Positions 41,592 to 51,504 are shown, counted from the stretch's first letter. The stretch is DNA of 64,000 bases from Dorea_D hominis (GCF_014287705.1 NZ_JACOOY010000019.1:3924-67923); one strand, 5' to 3'. Made by a program: numbers and translations. The notes: generated from the letters alone by a model not told the origin.

Positions 41592-43731
41592 CCTGTTTTT
41601 CCCCTTCCCTTGCAAATTTGAAATCGATTGTCCGTAAGAATCTGTCTGTATCCAGTACACAGATTCTCACACGCTGTCCAAGCTTATAAGTCTTTCCTGT
41701 ATGCATGCCGACCATCTCATGCCGTTCTTCATAATACTCATAATGATCGTCTGTCATGTTTACGACATGTACCAATCCCTCTATCGTATTCTCCAGTTCT
41801 ACATATACGCCCCACTTCGTAATACCGGAAACCACGCCATCAAAGTATTCACCGCTATGTTTTTCCATGTATTCCGTCTTTTTCAGCTTGACCGTCTCAC
41901 GCTCTGCCTCTTCTGCTCTTCTCTCCATCTCACTAGACTGTTTTGTCACTTCTTCAAGGATTGCTTCATAATGCGCACGTTTTTCCGGTGTCATCCTGCC
42001 TCTTAAATTATCCTTGATGATCCTATGGATCTGAAGATCCGGATATCTCCTTATCGGTGACGTGAAATGGGTATAATAGGAAGCTGCTAGCCCGAAATGT
42101 CCGGCATTTTCCGGTGTATATTTTGCCTGTTTCATAGACCTTAATGCCAGACGGCTGATCATTGGCTCTTCCGGTGTGCCTTCAACTTTGCCAAGCAATT
42201 TTTGTATTTCTTTTGGTCGAATTTCATTTACGCCAAGATGCATGGAATATCCAAAATTATTGATAAACAGCGCAAGTGCCTGCATCTTTTCCTCATCCGG
42301 TGCTTCGTGCACACGGTATACAAATGGCAGCTCCTGCCAGTAATAGTCTTCTGCCACTGTTTCATTTGCCAGCAGCATGAAATCCTCAATCAGCTTCGTA
42401 GCCACATTTCTCTCATATGCACGAATCTCAACCGGTCTGCCTTTTTCATCCAGAATTACTTTTGCTTCCGGAAAATCAAAATCAATCGCTCCACGCTGTT
42501 TTCTGTGTGCTCTTAAGATTCCCGATAACGTTTCCATCTGTCTGAACATCGGGACCAGTTCTTCGTATTTTCTGCACTCTTCCTCGTCCTCTTCTGTCAG
42601 GATCTTATTTACACTGGTATAACTCATTCTCCGGTCTACATGGATCACCGTCTCAGTGATTTCGTGATCAATCACAACACCCTTCGGGCTGACTGTCATA
42701 ATACAGCTCAGTGCCAGTCTGTCTTCTCCTGCATTCAGCGAACAGATCCCATTGGACAATGTCTGTGGAAGCATCGGTATCACACGGTCTGCCAGATATA
42801 CACTTGTTCCACGCTTCAAGGCTTCTCGATCCAGTGCACTGTTCTCCTGCACATAATTTGTCACATCTGCAATGTGAACGCCGAGAATATAATTCTCTCC
42901 TTCTTTTACAAGCGAAACTGCATCATCCAAATCTTTCGCATCTTCTCCGTCAATGGTAACCATCTGCCAGTTTCTTAAGTCCTTGCGCCCCACGCGGTCT
43001 GCCTCACTGACCGGCTTAGCCACGCGCTCTGCCTGGTTCAGCACTTTCTCCGGAAATTCTGTCGGCAGATTGTAGCCTTTGGCGATCGACAAAATATCTG
43101 TTCCCGGCTCATTTGCATAGCCAAGAACTTCTGTAATCTCTCCTTCCGGTTTATGTCTGTCATCCCCGTAGGAAGTAAGCTTCACGACAACCTTCTGTCC
43201 ATCCAATGCACTTTTATCCTTTTCCGCCGGTACAAATATATCCTTTAATATCTTCAAATTATCCGGAAGCACAAATCCATAGCTTTTTCCTTTACGCTTA
43301 TGATAAAGCCCTACGACGGTCTTAAGCTCATGCTCCAGAACTTTTGTGATCTTGCCTTCCTTACTTCGCCCCTGTGGAGAACGGATAATCGTAAACTCAA
43401 CCACATCGCCGTCCAGCGCACCACCTGCATTCTCCTCAGCGATAAACGTATCGTCCGGATCGTCTTCTACTACAACAAAGCCGAAGCCACGCTGATTAGC
43501 ACGGTATCTTCCTCTCAGTTTCTTCGCCTCTCCTTTGCAGTATTTCCCACGCTTGGAAAGATATATTTTTCCTTCTTCTTCCAGCTCTTCCAGAATCATA
43601 CGAAGAGCATCTCTGTCCTCTTTTGCAACTTGCAGAAGGACTGCAAGTTCTTTAAATTTCATAGGTGTATACAAATCGTCACAGATCAGATCGTGCACAA
43701 CCTTTTTTCTTTTTTCAAATGTTTTATCCAC
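41584..43731 (-). CDS. rnr: Ribonuclease R
   Basis: A 715-residue 3'-5' exoribonuclease of the RNase II family that degrades structured RNA. It has an N-terminal winged helix, cold-shock domains, the RNB catalytic core (TIDGEDAKDLDDAVSL with the metal-binding Asps) and a C-terminal S1 domain (GVVSGITKWGVYVELENTIE). The start is GTG at 43731 with GGAGG eleven bases upstream. It is coupled to smpB. Confidence 0.96.
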   Translation of the reverse strand: MDKTFEKRKKVVHDLICDDLYTPMKFKELAVLLQVAKEDRDALRMILEELEEEGKIYLSKRGKYCKGEAKKLRGRYRANQRGFGFVVVEDDPDDTFIAEENAGGALDGDVVEFTIIRSPQGRSKEGKITKVLEHELKTVVGLYHKRKGKSYGFVLPDNLKILKDIFVPAEKDKSALDGQKVVVKLTSYGDDRHKPEGEITEVLGYANEPGTDILSIAKGYNLPTEFPEKVLNQAERVAKPVSEADRVGRKDLRNWQMVTIDGEDAKDLDDAVSLVKEGENYILGVHIADVTNYVQENSALDREALKRGTSVYLADRVIPMLPQTLSNGICSLNAGEDRLALSCIMTVSPKGVVIDHEITETVIHVDRRMSYTSVNKILTEEDEEECRKYEELVPMFRQMETLSGILRAHRKQRGAIDFDFPEAKVILDEKGRPVEIRAYERNVATKLIEDFMLLANETVAEDYYWQELPFVYRVHEAPDEEKMQALALFINNFGYSMHLGVNEIRPKEIQKLLGKVEGTPEEPMISRLALRSMKQAKYTPENAGHFGLAASYYTHFTSPIRRYPDLQIHRIIKDNLRGRMTPEKRAHYEAILEEVTKQSSEMERRAEEAERETVKLKKTEYMEKHSGEYFDGVVSGITKWGVYVELENTIEGLVHVVNMTDDHYEYYEERHEMVGMHTGKTYKLGQRVRICVLDTDRFLRTIDFKFAREGEKQDG

Positions 43732-43773
43732 GTCTTACAAATCCTCCATAAATCCATTTAATATTAGAAAAAA

Positions 43774-43795
43774 GGCACTCCCATACAGGAGTGCC
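43774..43795 (-). terminator. Terminator between secG and rnr
   Basis: The eight-base perfect stem GGCACTCC/GGAGTGCC with a six-base loop is followed on the minus strand by TTTTTT. It separates eno-secG from rnr-smpB. Confidence 0.8.
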
Positions 43796-43823
43796 CTACC
43801 CATTCATTCTCATCATCTGCAAT

Positions 43824-44069
43824 CTACGCAAATACTTTTAAATTCAACACTGCTGCCAGCACAATAAAAAGAATCGCAAGTATCTTCGTACCTCTTACAA
43901 GTGCTCCTTCCATAGAACGTCCCTTGTTCTGTCCCCAGTATGTGTCTGTTGACATACCTCCGATAGAACCAAGTCCCTGTGTCTTACCTTCCTGCATCAA
44001 CACGATAGCTGATAATGCGATACAATCTATTGCAAATATAATCATTAAAATCGTTTTTAAAATATCCAT
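43824..44069 (-). CDS. secG: Preprotein translocase subunit SecG
   Basis: An 81-residue membrane subunit of the SecYEG channel. It has two helices (ILKTILMIIFAIDCIALSAI and ILAILFIVLAAVLNL) joined by the conserved loop LMQEGKTQGLGSIGG. The ATG at 44069 has GGAGG upstream; the longer frame is not supported. It follows eno, as in many Firmicutes. Confidence 0.95.
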   Translation of the reverse strand: MDILKTILMIIFAIDCIALSAIVLMQEGKTQGLGSIGGMSTDTYWGQNKGRSMEGALVRGTKILAILFIVLAAVLNLKVFA

Positions 44070-44155
44070 CCCTTTACACCTCCTGCGGATAAACCATGTA
44101 TATTTTATCATAGAGGCGGTAGATTCGCAAGCTTTATTTTCTGGTTTTCCTGTGA

Positions 44156-45505
44156 TTAATTCCGCGTTTTTGTAGGATACTGTGCAATCTCTCCCAGCCG
44201 TTCCTCAATCCGCAGTAACTGGTTATATTTTTCTACCCGCTCCATTCTGCACGGTGCTCCGGTTTTAATCTGTCCTGCCTGAAATGCAACCGCAATATCT
44301 GCGATCATCGTATCCGCAGTTTCTCCTGATCGGTGTGATATGATTGTCTGATATCCGGCGCGCTTTGCCAGTTCAATCGCATCAAACGCTTCTGTTAGCG
44401 TCCCGATCTGATTTACTTTGATCAGAATCGCATTTGCAACTTTTTTCCTGATTCCTTTTTTCAGCCTCTTCGTATTTGTCACAAACAAGTCGTCCCCCAC
44501 AAGCTGTGTATGAAGCCCAAGCCTTGTCGTAATCAGTTCCCAGCCATCCCAATCTTCTTCGTCCAGTGGATCTTCCAGCGATACAATCGGAAAACGTTCC
44601 AGAAGCTCTTCGTAATAATCAATGAGTTCCTCAGATGACCGGACGCAAGGTTTCCCCTGCATCTTTCCTTCTCCTTCAAATACATACTTCTGAAAAGTAG
44701 AATCATACAGTTCGCTCGCTGCCACATCCAGTGCAAACGTAATATGCTGTCCCGGTTCATATCCGGCACGCCGCACTGCTTTTTCCATCCATTCCAACAC
44801 GGTCCCGGCATCCGGAAGATTCGGTGCAAACCCGCCTTCGTCACCGACCGCAGTGCTTAATCCTTCTTCTTTCAGGATCTTTTTCAGCATCTGATACACT
44901 TCCGCACACATCCTTAATCCTTCCTTATATGTCTCTGCTCCAGATGGTACGATCATAAATTCCTGGATATCGATCGTATTGTCGGCATGTTTTCCTCCAT
45001 TCATAATATTCATCATCGGAACCGGAAGCATCTTCACATTTACACCGCCCAGATATGAATACAGCGGTATGCCAAGTGAATTTGCAGCCGCTCTTGCAAC
45101 TGCCATGGATACTCCAAGCATTGCATTGGCTCCCAGATTGGATTTATCTTTCGTTCCGTCCAGTTTTTTCAGCATCTCATCGACTGCTGCCTGATCAAAA
45201 ACATTCATCCCAATCACCGCCGGTGCAATTCTGGAATTTACATGGTCTACTGCCAGCTCCACTCCCATACCGCCGTATCGTTCTTTTGTATGTTTTATTC
45301 CCGGTTTCTTTTCCAGGTTCTTCTCCCTTTGCCTGCCATCCCTTAGTTCCACGACCTCATAACGCCCGGTCGATGCACCGGACGGCACAGACGCCCTGCC
45401 ACAAAATTCATCCGCCGCAAGCACTTCTACTTCTACAGTCGGATTACCTCTGGAGTCCAGGATTTCTCTTGCGTACAAATCCGTGATCGGTAAATATTTG
45501 TACAT
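44156..45505 (-). CDS. eno: Enolase with an internal basic insertion
   Basis: A 449-residue phosphopyruvate hydratase of glycolysis. Canonical blocks are REILDSRGNPTVEVEV, VPSGASTG, MNIMNGGKHADN, TAVGDEGGFAPNL, VSLEDPLDEEDWDGW, LVGDDLFVTN, ILIKVNQIGTLTEA and SHRSGET, so the active site is intact. Between ELRDG and GGMGV there is an extra, mainly basic stretch of about 15-16 residues (QREKNLEKKPGIKHTKERY) absent from E. coli enolase, which explains the length beyond the usual 430. It lies upstream of secG. Confidence 0.95.
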   Translation of the reverse strand: MYKYLPITDLYAREILDSRGNPTVEVEVLAADEFCGRASVPSGASTGRYEVVELRDGRQREKNLEKKPGIKHTKERYGGMGVELAVDHVNSRIAPAVIGMNVFDQAAVDEMLKKLDGTKDKSNLGANAMLGVSMAVARAAANSLGIPLYSYLGGVNVKMLPVPMMNIMNGGKHADNTIDIQEFMIVPSGAETYKEGLRMCAEVYQMLKKILKEEGLSTAVGDEGGFAPNLPDAGTVLEWMEKAVRRAGYEPGQHITFALDVAASELYDSTFQKYVFEGEGKMQGKPCVRSSEELIDYYEELLERFPIVSLEDPLDEEDWDGWELITTRLGLHTQLVGDDLFVTNTKRLKKGIRKKVANAILIKVNQIGTLTEAFDAIELAKRAGYQTIISHRSGETADTMIADIAVAFQAGQIKTGAPCRMERVEKYNQLLRIEERLGEIAQYPTKTRN

Positions 45506-45542
45506 GTTTTTTCCTCCTTACAGAGGATATTATGCACCGGTT

Positions 45543-46916
45543 TTACGTTTCTGATACACCCGGACGTGCATGAACTTTCCGTCGCACAAAATAAAAACAG
45601 ATGACCTGAAGCACAATCGTTATCATCCATGATACCGGATAAGAAATAAATAAAATATCCAGTGAACGGTGGTTCGGGAAGATTCCAAAGATCCATACAA
45701 TTCTCGTACCTACTGTTCCTATGATTGACAGGATCATCGGCACAGATGAATATCCCATACCACGAAGAGCTCCCGGAAGGAGATCCATGATGCCACACAG
45801 AAAATAAGTAAGTGTCGTATAAGTCAGAACTTCCATTCCACAACTGATAACCCGCGGATTCGTTGTATATATTTTCAGTACCTCCGGTCCGAAGAAATAC
45901 ATTCCACCGCCAAGAATCAGCATAACTGCAACCGATAAGATTATACAGTCAAACAGTACCCGATCCATTCTCTTCCATTTACCGACTCCGTAATTCTGGC
46001 TTGTAAAACTCATACATGCCTGTGTGATCGAGTTCGTTGACACATACAGGAATCCAAACAAATTGTTGGCTGCTGTATACCCTGCCATTGCAATTGAACC
46101 AAAAGAGTTTACCGAAGATTGTAATAATGCGTTGGAAAAATTAATAACTGTGCTCTGGATTCCCGCCGGCAGTCCTACCTGGAAAATCTGCTGCACATAG
46201 CAGCCACGGATCTTAAGATCTCTGAAACGTAACTGATAACTTGCCTGTGACCGTTGCAGACAGCGAAGCACAAGCGCACAGGAAATTCCCTGCGCAGTAA
46301 CAGTTGCGATTGCCACTCCGGCAACGCCCAGATGAAAAGCAATAACGAGAAAAAGATTCAGACACGCATTGACAACACCTGATACGATCAGGAACAACAA
46401 TGGCCGCTTTGTATCTCCGACTGCACGAAGGATCGCCGCACCATAGTTATACAGCATAAAAAATGGCATCCCGGCAAAATAAATCCGCATATATAAAGTG
46501 GACTGACCGATAACATCATCCGGTGTTCCCATAAGTTCCAACGCACCTCTGGCAAAAAAGATACCGACAAACAGCATTACTACACCGCTTATAAGCGCCA
46601 GCATAATCGCTGTATGTACCGTTTCCGACATTTCTTTATCTTTTTGTGCTGCATAGAATCTTGCTGCGAGCACATTTGCCCCAAGTGATATTCCGATAAA
46701 TAAATTCGTAAAAATATTAATAAGTGCTGTTGTTGAACCGACAGCTGCCAGTGCCTGACTTCCGCTGAATCTTCCAACCACAATAATATCTACCGCATTA
46801 AACAAAAGCTGTAAGATTCCGGACAAAATTAACGGCACAGAAAAAGAAATCAATTTGTCCATAATGGTTCCATTGCACATATCAATTTCATATTTATTCT
46901 TTTTCAATTGATTCAC
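45543..46916 (-). CDS. MATE family efflux transporter
   Basis: A 457-residue protein with about 12 membrane helices and the MatE pattern: FSVPLILSGILQLLFNAVDI, VVGRFSGSQALAAVGSTTAL, GISLGANVLAARFYAAQKDK, and a repeat in the second half. Such pumps expel cationic drugs or metabolites using ion gradients; the substrate is unknown. It ends 37 bases before eno and may read into it. Confidence 0.92.
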   Translation of the reverse strand: MNQLKKNKYEIDMCNGTIMDKLISFSVPLILSGILQLLFNAVDIIVVGRFSGSQALAAVGSTTALINIFTNLFIGISLGANVLAARFYAAQKDKEMSETVHTAIMLALISGVVMLFVGIFFARGALELMGTPDDVIGQSTLYMRIYFAGMPFFMLYNYGAAILRAVGDTKRPLLFLIVSGVVNACLNLFLVIAFHLGVAGVAIATVTAQGISCALVLRCLQRSQASYQLRFRDLKIRGCYVQQIFQVGLPAGIQSTVINFSNALLQSSVNSFGSIAMAGYTAANNLFGFLYVSTNSITQACMSFTSQNYGVGKWKRMDRVLFDCIILSVAVMLILGGGMYFFGPEVLKIYTTNPRVISCGMEVLTYTTLTYFLCGIMDLLPGALRGMGYSSVPMILSIIGTVGTRIVWIFGIFPNHRSLDILFISYPVSWMITIVLQVICFYFVRRKVHARPGVSET

Positions 46917-46953
46917 CTCTCCTTTAGATTTTCAATTACTCATACCGCAATAA

Positions 46954-46982
46954 GTATAACACTTCTGTTTTACTTCTGTAAA
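46954..46982 (-). promoter_or_regulatory. Promoter for the MATE gene
   Basis: On the minus strand TTTACA (46982-46977), 17 bases, TTATAC (46959-46954), 38 bases before the start codon. Confidence 0.6.
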
Positions 46983-47005
46983 CCAGCATCACTTGTTCAC
47001 ACTTT

Positions 47006-47272
47006 AACCGGCCAGCACATGATCCAGCGGTGTATCTTCCCGAGGTGAAAATCATCTTTTTTTAAACACGTAACATTCCGGCAACACATTCCAGCAGAGT
47101 CAGAGACAGCATAACATTGATGATACGGAAATTACCGGAAAGCAGAGTTCCTTCTCCACTTCTTTGATCGCACTGGAAAGGCTGGGTTGTGAAATATGCA
47201 ATTCCCGCGCGGCTTCACTGATCGAGCCTTTCTCTGCCACTGTAAGAATATATTTTAAATGTTGTAATGTCA
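47006..47272 (-). pseudogene. LysR-type regulator remnant
   Basis: Starting at the ATG at 47272, two bases after the degV stop, the minus strand encodes the first part of a LysR helix-turn-helix (MTLQHLKYILTVAEKGSISE and ARELHISQPSLSSAIKEVEK). After about 45 residues the match is lost and a stop follows at about residue 56. The ligand-binding domain is absent, and the remaining bases up to the MATE promoter show no clear coding. A family member needs about 290 residues. The lower boundary is approximate. A deletion joining the lysR start to the MATE region is the simplest explanation. Confidence 0.65.
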
Positions 47273-47274
47273 TA

Positions 47275-48138
47275 TTATCCTTCCCTGCAGATTCCTACCA
47301 CGCCAAATGCTCCCGGACCTCCGTGACAGGTGATCACACCCCCGGTACGCACCCATGTGATTTTCTTCACACCACACTCTTTTGCGGCATTTTCTGCAAT
47401 TTCTTTTGTATGTTCATCCATTCCCGGAGACCAGATCAGATACAATTCACTAAGATCCAGTTTCTGTTCTTTGATATATTCCGGGATTACTTTTACTGCA
47501 ATCTTCTTCATTTTGCCACGATGCTTCTTCGTTGCCTGCAAATATCCATCCAGGATCTCAATCTGTGGATGCAGTTTTAACAACTCTCCTGCAATTGCCG
47601 CACCATTGCTGACTCTTCCGCCTGCTCTTAAGAATTTCAATGTATCAGGTATAAAACACATATGTACACTTGCTGAAATCTTCTCCGCCGCTTCTTTCGC
47701 CTCAGAAAGTGTCCACTCCGGATGCGCCTTAATTGCTTTTGCGGTTTCAACCACCACCATATACTGACCTGCTGCCACATGTTTTGTATCCACACAGGCA
47801 ATTCTTTCAATATCATCTGTATCAATTGCAATCTGGGCGCTCTGGTAAGAACAGGTTGTCACTGCTGAATATGCCAGATATAAAAGCTCACACTCCGGAT
47901 CTTCCTCTCTGATTTCTGCGATTACACGCCGGAAATCTTCCGGTACGCTTCCACTTGTCCGTGGCAACTCACCGGTCTTCTCATAATACGCATAGATTTC
48001 TTCTGCCGGAAATGTTCCGTCATCCTTCGTATCTTTTCCAAAGGAGACGTGCATCGGCACTAATTTTATCCCATATTCTTTCGCCACTTCTTCTGTTATA
48101 TCCGAACCCGTCTCGGCTAAAATCACAATCTTGCTCAT
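47275..48138 (-). CDS. DegV family fatty-acid-binding protein
   Basis: A 287-residue protein of the DegV/FakB type, which holds a fatty acid for phosphorylation by FakA. The N-terminal motif reads VILAETGSDITEEVAKEYGI, then VPMHVSFGKDTKDDGTF; other conserved parts are RTSGSVPEDF, YLAYSAVTTCSYQSAQ and FLRAGGRVSNGAAI. The family usually has TDS where this has TGS. It is divergent from a TetR gene that may control it. Confidence 0.9.
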   Translation of the reverse strand: MSKIVILAETGSDITEEVAKEYGIKLVPMHVSFGKDTKDDGTFPAEEIYAYYEKTGELPRTSGSVPEDFRRVIAEIREEDPECELLYLAYSAVTTCSYQSAQIAIDTDDIERIACVDTKHVAAGQYMVVVETAKAIKAHPEWTLSEAKEAAEKISASVHMCFIPDTLKFLRAGGRVSNGAAIAGELLKLHPQIEILDGYLQATKKHRGKMKKIAVKVIPEYIKEQKLDLSELYLIWSPGMDEHTKEIAENAAKECGVKKITWVRTGGVITCHGGPGAFGVVGICREG

Positions 48139-48188
48139 TCTAAATAATTTCCCTTCATCTTTATCACGTAGTTTTTATTACTACATTT

Positions 48189-48220
48189 AATTGTATCTCA
48201 TACATATCTGTGATACAATT
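48189..48220. promoter_or_regulatory. Inverted repeat, likely TetR operator
   Basis: AATTGTATC (48189-48197) and GATACAATT (48212-48220) are perfect inverted arms; after one mismatch, two further base pairs extend the dyad. It lies in the 119-bp spacer between degV and the TetR gene. Confidence 0.5.
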
Positions 48221-48257
48221 TACAAAAGACGTGAAAGTGTAAGAAAGGAGCCTTCTC

Positions 48258-48797
48258 ATGACACGAAAATTATTTTCCAGAAAATATACAAAGCGGACAC
48301 GTTTTACCCGACAGTGTATCGGAGAAGCGATTATTGCTCTTGTTTACAAAAAAGACTTTGATTCCATTACCATCTCCGACATTGTAAAAACTGCCGGCGT
48401 ATCCCGCATGACTTTTTACCACTATTTCAAAGATAAAACCGAAGCTCTCGGCAACTATCTGCAGGAAGTCATTGACGGTTATCAGGAAGTCTGCCCGAAA
48501 GACATTACCCTTGTCATGCTTCGCCGTGAGACATCGATCCGTCAGGCACTGCATTATTTTGATCAGTACACTTCTCTGTTTCTGACATTGGAAAAAGCCG
48601 GTTTGTACTCCCTTATGATTAATGCCATCAATGACTATATGCGTATTTATGTCGCTCCTTATTACTCCGGTTCTATCTATGAACTGTATTTTTACGCAGG
48701 TGCACTTTTAAATACATTCATCGAATGGGAAAAAGGAAAAAAGAAAGAACCTGTCGATGAAATCGTACAGATTCTTCTTTCTTTGACTACTGATTAA
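48258..48797 (+). CDS. TetR/AcrR family regulator
   Basis: A 179-residue regulator. Residues 14-60 are the TetR helix-turn-helix (FTRQCIGEAIIALVYKKDFD, then ITISDIVKTAGVSRMTFYHYF). The rest is an all-helical ligand and dimer domain like that of DhaS-type members. A GGAG site precedes the ATG. It is divergent from degV and overlaps the end of the convergent FAD dehydrogenase gene by 11 bases. Confidence 0.88.
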   Translation: MTRKLFSRKYTKRTRFTRQCIGEAIIALVYKKDFDSITISDIVKTAGVSRMTFYHYFKDKTEALGNYLQEVIDGYQEVCPKDITLVMLRRETSIRQALHYFDQYTSLFLTLEKAGLYSLMINAINDYMRIYVAPYYSGSIYELYFYAGALLNTFIEWEKGKKKEPVDEIVQILLSLTTD

Positions 48798-50181
48798 GGA
48801 TACAGCGCGCTACCCACAGACCATTCGCAGATGCCTGCTGCAGTCCTCTTGTAATGGAAGCACCGTCTCCCATCGCACGTAATCCTTTGATGCTGGTCTC
48901 AAAATCCTGTCCAACTACAACTTTATTGGAATAGAACTTCACTTCCACGCCATACAGCAATGTCTCATCCGACGCAATACCCGGTGTTACTTTATCAAGT
49001 GCCTGGATCATCTCGTCAATCGCAACCATGATTCTGTGTGGAAATACCAGTGACAGGTCTCCCGGCACTGCATCTTTCAGTGTCGGCGTAATATTGTTAC
49101 GGTGAAGACGCTCTTCTGTTGTTCTTCTTCCCCTGCGGAAATCTCCGTATCTCTGTAACAGGATCTTACCGTCACTTAACATATTGCCAAGCTGTGCGAT
49201 ATGTTTACCATATTCGATTGGTGATTTAAACGGCTCTGTAAAATTCTTGGATACAAGAAGTGCAAAGTTCGTATTCTTTGTCTTCATATCTTTTGATTTA
49301 TAAGCATGTCCGTTTACAACGGCAAGCCCGTCATCATAATATTCTGTCGCAACTTCTCCTGACGGATTCGTACAGAATACACGCACTTTATCATCAAAGG
49401 TTGGTGTATAGTATACAAGCTTTGCTTCATACAGTTTCTCATTAAGTTCCTTCATGATCTCATCACGCACTTCCACACGAACACCGACATCTACTGTACC
49501 ATTCTTGGTATCGATGCCATGTTCCTTACAGATATGTGAAAACCACTCAGAACCTTCACGACCGATTCCGGCTACAATTTCCGGTGCATAGAACACCTCT
49601 CCCTGCTCCGTGAGCACGCCTTTTGCAACGCCATCTTCTACCAGAATATTCTTCACCATTGTCATAAATTTTATCTCAACACCGCTCTTTATCAGATGTT
49701 CCTGCAGTCTTGTATAAATCTTATAACCTTCTTCCGTTCCCAGATGACGGATCGGACATTCGATCAGCTTCAGATTCGCACGGATTGCTTTAGTACGAAT
49801 TGCTTCGATTGCCTCATAGTCTTCAATGCCGTATACCTTCTTATCTGCTCCGAATTTCAGATAAATATCATCTGCCTCATGAATCAGTTCTTCTGCTTTC
49901 TCATATCCTAAAATCTCCGGCAGTGTACCGCCGACATCCGGTGACAGCGATAATTTTCCATCGGAAAATGCTCCTGCTCCTGCAAATCCGGTTGTGATGG
50001 AACACGGCTGACATCCCACGCAGACTTTCGTCTTACGCTTCGGACACTGTCGCTTTTCTATAGATCTTCCTTTTTCCAGCATAAGGACTTTCAGATCCGG
50101 TTTCTGCCGCGTCAGTTCATAGGCGCAGAAAATTCCTGACGGACCTGCTCCTATAATAATTACATCATATTGATTATTCAA
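48787..50181 (-). CDS. FAD-dependent dehydrogenase (COG2509 type)
   Basis: A 464-residue flavoprotein. It begins with the dinucleotide-binding motif DVIIIGAGPSGIFCAYEL and later has GAGAFSDGKLSLSP and a C-terminal FAD-contact segment GDGASITRGLQQASANGLWV. The Cys-rich stretch KTKVCVGCQPCSITTG near residue 52 is typical of this group. The substrate is unknown. The start is TTG at 50181 with GGAAGGTG seven bases upstream. Confidence 0.88.
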   Translation of the reverse strand: MNNQYDVIIIGAGPSGIFCAYELTRQKPDLKVLMLEKGRSIEKRQCPKRKTKVCVGCQPCSITTGFAGAGAFSDGKLSLSPDVGGTLPEILGYEKAEELIHEADDIYLKFGADKKVYGIEDYEAIEAIRTKAIRANLKLIECPIRHLGTEEGYKIYTRLQEHLIKSGVEIKFMTMVKNILVEDGVAKGVLTEQGEVFYAPEIVAGIGREGSEWFSHICKEHGIDTKNGTVDVGVRVEVRDEIMKELNEKLYEAKLVYYTPTFDDKVRVFCTNPSGEVATEYYDDGLAVVNGHAYKSKDMKTKNTNFALLVSKNFTEPFKSPIEYGKHIAQLGNMLSDGKILLQRYGDFRRGRRTTEERLHRNNITPTLKDAVPGDLSLVFPHRIMVAIDEMIQALDKVTPGIASDETLLYGVEVKFYSNKVVVGQDFETSIKGLRAMGDGASITRGLQQASANGLWVARCILNQ

Positions 50182-50228
50182 TCATTTTCACCTTCCTGGT
50201 TTTATATTCGTGCAACACTCCTGTGGCA

Positions 50229-50263
50229 CAGAACAAGCCGGTGAGAGCTCCCCGGCTGTTCTG
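50229..50263. repeat. GC-rich inverted repeat between purH and the FAD gene
   Basis: Arms 50229-50241 and 50252-50263 form a 12-bp stem (CAGAACA, bulged A, GCCGG) with a ten-base loop. There is no T-run after it on the minus strand, so it is a weak terminator at best. Confidence 0.4.
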
Positions 50264-50272
50264 GTAATGGAT

Positions 50273-51451
50273 CTAGTGATGGAACAGACGAATGCCTGTA
50301 AACGACATTACCATATCATACTTGTTACATGTATCGATCACATTGTCGTCACGTACAGAACCACCCGGCTGTGCAATGTATTTTACACCGCTCTTGTGGG
50401 CACGTTCAATATTATCCCCAAATGGGAAGAAGGCATCCGAACCAAGTGATACATCTGTCAGCTTATCCAGCCATTCTCTCTTCGCTTCTCTTGTAAATAC
50501 TTCCGGTTTTTCTTTGAAAATATTCTCCCATGCCCCGTCAGCAAGTACATCCATATAATCTTCACCAATGTAAAGATCGATCGCATTATCTCTGTCTGCA
50601 CGGCGGATTCCATCTACAAACGGAAGATTCATTACCTGCGGAGACTGTCTTAACCACCAGTTATCTGCTTTCTGACCTGCCAGACGTGTGCAGTGGATAC
50701 GTGACTGCTGTCCTGCTCCGATACCAATTGCCTGTCCGTCTTTGACAAAGCATACGGAATTTGACTGTGTATATTTCAGAGTGATCATAGAGATCGCAAG
50801 ATCGATCTTTGCCTGCTCTGTCAGTTCTTTATTCTCAGTCACAATCTTAGCAAAGAAATCATCATCAATCTTTAATTCATTTCGTCCCTGCTCAAAAGTA
50901 ATTCCAAATACTTCTTTGTGCTCCATCGGATCCGGTACATAATCCGGATCAATCTGGATAACATTGTAATTGCCTTTTTTCTTTGCTTTTAAAATCTCCA
51001 GTGCTTCCGGCTCATAGCCCGGTGCGATCACACCGTCTGACACTTCTCTCTTGATCAGCTTTGCAGTATCTACATCGCACACATCAGACAGCGAAATAAA
51101 ATCACCGAAGGAAGACATACGGTCTGCTCCTCTTGCTCTTGCATAAGCACTTGCTAGCGGAGACAACTCTCCAAGATCATCTACCCAGTAAATCTTAGCC
51201 AGTGTATCGCTCAGCGGAAGACCTACGGCAGCGCCTGCCGGTGATACATGTTTAAAAGAAGTTGCTGCCGGAAGTCCGGTTGCTTTCTTAAGCTCACTTA
51301 CAAGCTGCCATCCATTAAACGCATCCAGGAAATTAATATATCCCGGACGTCCGTTTAACACTTGGATCGGCAGATCTTTTCCATTCTTCATATAGATCTT
51401 AGATGGTTTCTGATTCGGGTTACAACCATACTTTAATTCTAATTCTTTCAT
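50273..51451 (-). CDS. purH: AICAR formyltransferase (stand-alone PurH transformylase domain)
   Basis: A 392-residue enzyme that formylates AICAR to FAICAR in purine synthesis. It corresponds to the transformylase part of bifunctional PurH: it begins LKYGCNPNQKPSKIYMKNG and carries the catalytic Lys-His in SFKHVSPAGAAVG, RIHCTRLAGQKADNWWLRQS and SDAFFPFGDNIERAHKSGV. The IMP cyclohydrolase domain normally fused at the front is missing and is replaced by the separate upstream gene. Confidence 0.94.
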   Translation of the reverse strand: MKELELKYGCNPNQKPSKIYMKNGKDLPIQVLNGRPGYINFLDAFNGWQLVSELKKATGLPAATSFKHVSPAGAAVGLPLSDTLAKIYWVDDLGELSPLASAYARARGADRMSSFGDFISLSDVCDVDTAKLIKREVSDGVIAPGYEPEALEILKAKKKGNYNVIQIDPDYVPDPMEHKEVFGITFEQGRNELKIDDDFFAKIVTENKELTEQAKIDLAISMITLKYTQSNSVCFVKDGQAIGIGAGQQSRIHCTRLAGQKADNWWLRQSPQVMNLPFVDGIRRADRDNAIDLYIGEDYMDVLADGAWENIFKEKPEVFTREAKREWLDKLTDVSLGSDAFFPFGDNIERAHKSGVKYIAQPGGSVRDDNVIDTCNKYDMVMSFTGIRLFHH

Positions 51452-51504
51452 GTTTACACTCCTGACTTTTCATATGTGATTTCTATATTCTCTATATTCT
51501 GTTC

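Noticed and set aside
47073..47272. LysR fragment as a working small protein
   Set aside because: It ends just after the helix-turn-helix, without any dimer or ligand domain, so a remnant is more likely.
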